Source: Branchiostoma floridae
Taxonomy: Eukaryota; Chordata; Leptocardii; Amphioxiformes; Branchiostomatidae
Reading direction: 5' to 3'
Assembly: GCF_000003815.2 (NCBI RefSeq)
Contig: NC_049984.1
Coordinates: forward strand, 17,720 to 69,429
DNA: 51,710 bases
The notes beneath the pieces are model-generated. The model made no database searches. It was not told the origin of the DNA and saw nothing but the letters and a program-made list of their open reading frames with translations. Below are positions 45,946 to 51,710 of the stretch, one piece after another; the first letter of the stretch is position 1; every line of letters starts with the position of its first letter. The translations under genes and the position numbers were made by a program.

Positions 45946-48900
45946 CTGATGAGTCCCTGGCAGTCGTCGAGTCTGGAGGAGAACTTGAAGCTGAAGGGTA
46001 CGTGGTCCGTCAGGCTGGCCAGCTGGGCGATGAACGACACTTCCTCGGGTTGCTATGGAAACAGATAAACACTGAGTAGAAAGGGTTCCTGGTGAGCTTT
46101 TATAAATGTGTGTGGCAGAGGAGGGAAAAGCTCCATGCAAAGCAGGAACGTGCATTCACACAAGCAGAGTGATCCGGTGTGGTGAAAACTGGAACATGGT
46201 TGTGTGGGTTAACCCTGATGGCACAAACTGGGTCCTAATTATACATTTATATTTAAGTGGACACTGACAAGAGTGGACACTGACATGATCTGGTACAGTA
46301 GAAAAGTATTCTCACAGTCTAGGGGACAGAAGGTAACAACTAACCCATGTTCCAGCTTGTACCAACAAGCAGAAAAGTACAGACAAACACATGTACAGAC
46401 ACACGTGCACACAGACAGACACACATACATGTATAGAGAGACAGACACACGTACAGAGAGACAGACACACATACACACAGACGGACAGAAATACAGCTAG
46501 ACAGACACCTGTACACATAGACGGACACACGTGCACACAGACAGACAGGTGCACACTCACACAAGGCGGCAGCAGCACAGCGTGGACAGCAGGGTCTACT
46601 CTACGCCATCTTCTGTCCCGCCGAAAACCTCAGACTGACGGGAACATGGTCCGTCAGCGCCGCCAACTGCGTCGTAAACATCACCTCCTCTGGTTTCTAT
46701 GGTAACAGACAACAATCCACTCTGCCATGGCAACAGACGACAATCCAGCACTGCATAGCAACGGACAGCTACACACCCTGAGGCCGACAACCCCAGACAG
46801 TAGATGGGAAGCAACAAACTGTTGTCTTTTGTTGCTGCTGCGTAAAATTTTAGTTAAACTTTGTGGTTCCCAACATAGAAGACATTGCAAGTAATTACTT
46901 TGACTTGATTTAGATGTTTTTTAATTGAGTTTTTTCAGCTTGTTTGTTCTCCATAAGCTTACGCACTGCAAGATGCTTTGATGTTGTATCTTTCAAATTA
47001 TACAGTGTACCTTGTGATAGTTGGATTTAAAAACTGAAATTTTACTTTAAAATCTGCCAGATGGAAAGTCAAACAAACTTCTTAATTATGCAGAAAGAAA
47101 GAAGAAAGGATTGCACAATAAGTCACAGACACTGGAAGTTGGAAAATACAATTAAATTGGGAAAATACAAAATTCTAAAATAAAAATAACAATATTAGCA
47201 AGTTGAGTATGTTGTTTCAATAACAGCTATGCTGACTTTGTGTCTGCAGAAGTACATGTAGCATTTGGGTCCATCAAAAAAGGACGTTAGTAAATTCTTT
47301 ACATTTCTGGCTTTATAAACTGGGTCTAGATAGGATGTTTGTTCTTTACTTGTCTGGCTAGATTTCACCCACCCACTCCAACCATTCCTTCAAAAATAAG
47401 ACAACAAAGAAATCAAGTTGGCGAGGCCGAAGCAGTGCTGTCTAAACTTGGCCCAGCTGCTGTGAGAAAGACTCACCAGGACACAGTTGTTGGAGAGCGA
47501 GCCTTCGCGGAACATCACGTAGTCGATCCGGTGCCTCCCGGACATGTCTGCGGGGCCGCTCGCAGAACCCACGTCTGTTTCGTCATCGTACACGTACAAG
47601 CCGCGCATCGTGTCGTCACGCAGGATCCTGCAGAAACACGACCAAGTACGGGATTATAGGACCGTGAGAATTGATCAACTTTACTGAGGTTTTATTGTGG
47701 TACTTGGTTTCTGTAGTACATGCTTAAAATTCACAGCAGAAACAATTCTGCAGGTCAGTATCATGGAAACACATATAACGTNNNNNNNNNNNNNNNNNNN
47801 NNNNNNNNNNNNNNNNNNNNNNNNNNNNNNNNNNNNNNNNNNNNNNNNNNNNNNNNNNNNNNNNNNNNNNNNNNNNNNNNNAGGGGGACAGGGGATTCAT
47901 TAGTGTAGGGGGTTTGGGGATTCCTTAGTGTACAGGGGGATTCATTAGTGTAGGGGACAGGGGGGATTCATTAGTGTAGGGGGACAGGGGGGATTCATTA
48001 GTGTACAGGGGGGTTCATTAGATCCATGCACACCCCTGGCCCTAGGCTTTACCGTGACAGTTCCCAAAGCCTACCCATTAATATTCCTTTACTACAGTAC
48101 AGATATTGGCGTGCCAGTGTCAGTGTGAGCTATGATGGGACCTGACTTGTGTGTTGAAGGTGTCTGTCAGGCTACACCAACACAGTTAACTGGTTTGGGA
48201 CCAGGATTCCCCTGACTGACTTAAAACAACAGCATAATCCTTTACAGCAACAAACACATTTATATCTGATAGACTGATAGACGGTTGACTAATGCATATC
48301 ACAAATTTTAGAGAAGATTGCACATAGATATCAACAGTCTATAACTTTGTTTATACCAGTAAAGCTCTTAGAGCTATTAGCCTCCAGTCACCCAGGTGAC
48401 CCACCAATTTTGCTACATTTGTGACATCCCATATTGCTACATTACCACTCATACCAACTGCTGTTTGCTACATCAATACTTCATCAGTAATGTCCCATCC
48501 ATCGCACTGGCTGGTGTTATAGATAATGCACCATGACATGTACGCGGGTCTGACACACAGTTATTACCTCTGCATGGAGGGAATCAGCAATAAGGGCGGC
48601 ACTACGTTAATGTATATCTGGCCAGTAACCCTGCAGATTAGGGCTGACACGGGGGATGGAGTGACATGTTGTATATCTGTTGTCTTTGAAGTCCAAATGA
48701 AAGTCAAGCTTTTAGAAATATGTTAGTAACTTTGGGTAGTTGTTACCTTCGCCAAGAAGGTTATGTTTTGGGTAGCATTTGTATGTATGTCTGTAGAAGA
48801 CCAGCATAACTCAAGAATGGATTTATATGGATTGTATTGATATTCAGTATGTGGGTAGGTAATGATGAGGCCTGGAAACGATTGGATTTTGGGCTCCCTA

Positions 48901-49883
48901 GCAGCCTGTTATTGTACTGCAGCGGGACTTCCGGGTTTGATATCTCGAGTTCTGGGTTCTGAGTTCATACTGCGGCTATGATTTTTGAGTGGTAGACAGC
49001 TCTTGATGCCGAGAGTAAGTTGAATTGGTTTTAGGCCCCATGCCCCACCCTACTCACCTATGCCCCACCCTACTTACCCATGCCCCACCCTACTCACCCA
49101 TACCCCACCCTACTCACCCATGTTCCACCCTCCTCACCCACGCCCCATCCTACTCACCCATGTTTCACCCTACTCACCCATGTTCCACCCTACTCACCCA
49201 TGTTCCACCCTACTCACCCACACCCGACCCTACTCACCCATGCCCTACCCTACTCACCCATGCCTGCCCTATAGCTACTCACTCATGCCTGCCCTACTCA
49301 CCCACGCCCCACTCTACTCACCCACACCCCACCCTACTCACCCATGCCCCACCCTACTCACCCATGCCCCACCCTACTCACCCACAGTCCAGGGCTTGTC
49401 CTCACCGGGTGCTGTCCGACAGGGGTCGGTGTAAAGGTCGAAGAGCGGGTGGCTCCACAGGTCCCTGTGGTCTAGGGAAACCCGACACCGTTACTATGGT
49501 AACCAATAAATACCCCCAGAGTGGACCTTTCCCATCGTCCCACCCAACCCATCAAAATGTAATAACAAGCTATCATTGGTCAAACCACTAATTACCAGGC
49601 TATCATTGGTCAAACCGCTAATTACCAGGCTATCATTGGTCAAACTGGTAATTGTGATGGACAGCCAGGATCGGTCCACCTCCAAATCACCAAACTTTGG
49701 TCCAACAATAGATGAGAATGACCTTTGACCTACCAGATCGGAGGTTGTTGAAGTTGAAGTCTCCACACAGAAGGTCAAACATGACAAGGTCAGGGGGGTC
49801 GTTGACCTGCCAGGTGTCCTGGCGGAACTCCTCCAGCCAGGTGGGGATGTGGCTGAGCTGCTGTAACCTCACCTGGTCGTCAC
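45927..49883 (-). CDS. SMPD5-like: Neutral sphingomyelinase, SMPD3/SMPD5-like, partial (3' part)
   Basis: Minus-strand exons: 49883-49734, 49471-49382, then (displaced, see 51029-51092) GTLLKQENMHYKEV, then 47627-47477, then one of two terminal exons, 46696-46601 or 46052-45927. Motifs in order: IPTWLEEFRQDTW, LLCGDFNFNN (catalytic Asp/Asn of the DNase I-like fold), FDLYTDPCRTAPGEDKPW, RIDYVMFREG, and LTDHVP with the catalytic Asp-His. All joining phases agree. The enzyme family hydrolyses sphingomyelin to ceramide and phosphocholine at membranes. The N-terminal exons (membrane segments, start) are outside the window or in the 50602-50701 gap. SMPD3 versus SMPD5 cannot be separated by eye. 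Confidence 0.8.
46379..46556. repeat. ACAGACACAC-type simple repeat
   Basis: Imperfect ACAGACACACGTACA / GAGAGACAG units between the two alternative terminal exons of the sphingomyelinase-like gene. Confidence 0.85.
46601..46696 (-). CDS. Alternative terminal exon 1 of the sphingomyelinase-like gene
   Basis: Preceded by the acceptor ACCATAG, phase 0, and encodes KPEEVMFTTQLAALTDHVPV then SLRFSAGQKMA and a TAG stop. It is paralogous to 45927-46052 (QPEEVSFIAQLASLTDHVPF). Both keep the catalytic TDH. Since each has its own acceptor and stop, only one can be used per transcript. Confidence 0.75.
   Translation of the reverse strand, partial: KPEEVMFTTQLAALTDHVPVSLRFSAGQKMA
47782..47881. other. 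Assembly gap of 100 N (probably unknown size)
   Basis: Lies between exon 49471-49382 and exon 47627-47477, exactly where the GTLLKQENMHYKEV exon is expected. The sequence to its right repeats at 51350-51710. Confidence 0.95.
47882..48242. repeat. Block nearly identical to 51350-51710
   Basis: About 360 bp, starting in a GGGGATTCATTAGTGTAG minisatellite and continuing through unique sequence, with only a few differences (for example TTCCCCTGACTGACT versus TTCACCTGATCAGACT). The offset is 3,468 bp. Looks like two alleles or a recent copy at contig ends. Confidence 0.85.
48243..49030. other. Intron sequence without recognised features
   Basis: Lies in the intron after exon 49471-49382 of the sphingomyelinase-like gene. 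No coding similarity or element ends recognised. Confidence 0.5.
49037..49386 (-). repeat. 20-bp minisatellite repeating the 5' splice site of a sphingomyelinase exon
   Basis: About 17 units of TACTCACCCATGCCCCACCC. On the minus strand each contains GGGTGAGTAGG, which is the donor sequence of exon 49471-49382 (GTGG then GTGAGT). The array begins directly at that donor and fills the start of the intron. Confidence 0.95.
49566..49652. repeat. Three-unit repeat in a sphingomyelinase intron
   Basis: Three copies of a roughly 31-bp unit containing GGCTATCATTGGTCAAAC and CTAATTACCA. Confidence 0.85.
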
Positions 49884-50057
49884 CTGCAAACACACCTGTG
49901 GTTAGACAGGTTAACATCACCTGTTACACACCTGGACATCACCTGCAAACACACCTGTGGTTAGACAGGTTAACATCACCTGTTACACACCTGGTCATCA
50001 CCTGCAAACACACCTGTGGTCAGGTAAACATCACCTGTTTCAAACCTGGGTTAGACA
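49881..50057 (-). repeat. 59-bp repeat including the 3' splice site of a sphingomyelinase exon
   Basis: Units start at 49881, 49940 and 49999 with CACCTGCAAACACACCTGTG. On the minus strand each unit carries TGTTTGCAGGTGA, the acceptor of exon 49883-49734, so two further acceptor-like sites lie upstream of the true one. Confidence 0.9.
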
Positions 50058-50601
50058 GGTACGACTACTTTTCATGAGTTCCTATTGGCTATTTACATGA
50101 AGACAAAAAAAGACACAAACTGTGGTCAGGCATCACCTGTTACTATTACTGAAAATCTTAATTTCATTTTGTGTGTTTGTGTGATCTTTTTAGTCATACA
50201 AGTTTGTATATGTTTTGCATAATATTCCCATTATACAGGTAAAATTAATACAAATTCAATTCAAAACACAGCGACATCCGCAAAGTACAACAGCTGGGGT
50301 GAGACACCTGCTTAAGGCTGGCTGGTAAGCCTACGGTGCCCCACAGATGAACCTGGTCATACTTGAGGCAGTAATTTACAACTTTGCCATTTCCCCTTCA
50401 TTTCCGCTGGATCAGCCAAACTGCTCATTCACACAAATGTCATCCATGTATAACTGTTACATGTACAAGTGGATGGGCCAGTCCAAAGGTGTGATCTTTG
50501 GTTCAATCTTTTGACAACACAAAAAAGTATCCCAAAGCGTACATGTACGTATGCACATAGTTTATGTTAATACGCAATTTACATAAATCTCTTACAGCTG
50601 T
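50058..50601. other. Non-coding sequence, nothing recognised
   Basis: Expected to hold upstream introns of the sphingomyelinase-like gene; no exon could be supported. Ends at a 100-N gap. Confidence 0.4.
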
Positions 50602-50701
50602 NNNNNNNNNNNNNNNNNNNNNNNNNNNNNNNNNNNNNNNNNNNNNNNNNNNNNNNNNNNNNNNNNNNNNNNNNNNNNNNNNNNNNNNNNNNNNNNNNNN
50701 N
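50602..50701. other. Assembly gap of 100 N (probably unknown size)
   Basis: Separates the sphingomyelinase exons at 49.4-49.9 kb from a contig end that appears to belong in the 47782-47881 gap. Confidence 0.95.
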
Positions 50702-51028
50702 TGCATTAACGATGGAGTGGTCACCGCGAATACTTAAAAAACAAAAATAAAAGTCGTGAAAGTTTCATGGTACCAAAATCACATTCTCCGAACAGGTTCA
50801 GCATGCTGGGAAGTCATTAGGAGACACTATGGGTACAAACCTCATACATATATCTTGATATTGTTATTATCAAAGTCAAATTAAAGGGACAGAATATTGT
50901 ATAAGGAGAGATAAATAAGACGGTTGATCCCCCCCACCAATCAGCCTGATGGAACAGCCCACTATGAATGTCTCATGTCAGGATGGACGGATATCCCATC
51001 ATGCATTATTGAGTAAAGAGCAGCGTAC

Positions 51029-51092
51029 CTCTCCAAGCCTTCTGGGTAATTCACCTCCTTGTAGTGCATGTTCTCCTGCTTCAGGAGGGTAC
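51029..51092 (-). CDS. Displaced sphingomyelinase exon (GTLLKQENMHYKEV)
   Basis: Acceptor CCCCAG then GTACCCTCC, donor GAG-AG then GTACGC. It encodes TLLKQENMHYKEVNYPEGLE; phase 1 in, phase 2 out. This fits exactly between exon 49471-49382 (ends phase 1, ...KPWTVG) and exon 47627-47477 (starts phase 2, R-ILRDDTMRG), and the family order after DPCR...GPGE is the same. Its position 5' of the GDFNF exon is therefore wrong for one gene. Confidence 0.75.
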
Positions 51093-51093
51093 C

Positions 51094-51487
51094 TGGGGAC
51101 ACAGGGGGGATTCATTAGTGTACGGGGGACAGGGGGGATTCATTAGTGTAGGGGGACAGGGAGATTCATTAGTGTAGGGGGGATTCATTAGTGTAGGGGA
51201 GACAGGGGGATTCATTAGTGTAGGGGGGACGGGGATTCATTAGTGTAGGGGGGATTCATTAGTGAACGGGGGGACAGGGGGGATGCATTAGTGTAGGGGG
51301 ACAGGGGGATTCATTAGTGTAGGGGGGACAGGGGGGATTCATTGGTGTAGGGGGACAGGGGATTCATTAGTGTAGGGGGATGGGGGATTCCTTAGTGTAC
51401 AGGGGGATTCATTAGTGTAGGGGACAGGGGGGATTCATTAGTGTAGGGGGACAGGGGGGATTCATTAGTGTACAGGGGGGTTCATTA
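51094..51487. repeat. GGGGATTCATTAGTGTAG minisatellite next to a splice acceptor
   Basis: About 13 units of 27-30 bp with variable G runs, beginning a few bases from the acceptor of the exon at 51029-51092. The shorter version at 47882-48016 is the edge of the same array. Confidence 0.9.
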
Positions 51488-51710
51488 GATCCATGCACAC
51501 CCCTGGCCCTAGGCTTTACCGTGACAGTTCCCAAAGCCTACCCATTAATATTCCTTTACTACAGTACAGATATTGGCGTGCCAGTGTCAGTGTGAGCTAT
51601 GATGGGACCTGACTTGTGTGTTGAAGGTGTCTGTCAGGCTACACCAACACAGTTAACTGGTTTGGGACCAGGATTCACCTGATCAGACTTAAAACAACAG
51701 CATAATCCTT

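Noticed and set aside
49025-49591. Long open frame of Pro/His/Thr-rich repeats on the plus strand
   Set aside because: It is the translation of the 20-bp minisatellite; the minus strand has a real splice donor giving rise to it.
50780-50830. Possible small minus-strand exon (MLNLFGECDF) with AG and GT borders
   Set aside because: Its phases do not fit between the flanking sphingomyelinase exons, and the exons on either side join directly in the family order.

Overview
The window looks like draft genomic DNA from a chordate, most probably a lancelet (Branchiostoma). The reasons are intron-rich genes with GT-AG introns, a kinase-less DAPK-like ANK-Roc-COR-CARD-CARD gene family, an L2/CR1-type retrotransposon with a 2A-like NPGP motif, abundant MITEs, and minisatellites sitting on exon/intron borders. 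The species is an inference. Five runs of N (two exactly 100 long) mark assembly gaps.

Layout. (1) 430-16070, plus strand: gene 1, a 14-exon model of 949 aa. It encodes ankyrin repeats, a Roc GTPase domain, a DAPK1-like COR domain and two tandem CARDs, with a polyadenylation signal about 730 bp after the stop. Its introns hold a composite MITE, a tandem exon+intron duplication, old retrotransposon pieces and one nearly complete 4.2-kb L2/CR1-type element. (2) 16100-21540: spacer with several copies of the gene's 5' exon/promoter (YY1-like motif plus a short uORF), retrotransposon remnants, a hAT MITE remnant, a CT microsatellite and two gaps. (3) 21557-35420, plus strand: gene 2, a tandem paralogue (907 aa model) with a different number of ankyrin exons. 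Its second intron carries a 6.5-kb DNA element with about 1.2-kb terminal inverted repeats and two nested MITEs. (4) 35841-40042, minus strand: an 8-exon speriolin-like (SPATC1/SPATC1L) gene of 514 aa. (5) 40400-41870: a second copy of the composite MITE and an intact hAT MITE with 8-bp target duplications. (6) 42000-51710, minus strand: the 3' part of a neutral sphingomyelinase (SMPD3/SMPD5-like) gene with two alternative final exons, minisatellites around its splice sites, and an apparent scaffolding error that moved one exon.

The ANK-Roc-COR-CARD-CARD genes are the most interesting system: an ankyrin sensor, a GTPase/COR module of DAPK type and two CARD adaptors in one chain, without the kinase and death domain of DAPK1. 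This suggests a GTPase-controlled CARD scaffold for innate immunity or cell death. The two copies are nearly identical through COR, but most amino-acid differences in the last exon fall in the CARD half and the ankyrin exons have been shuffled. A second theme is that tandem repeats repeatedly include gene-structural signals: two stop codons, two splice donors and at least one splice acceptor.
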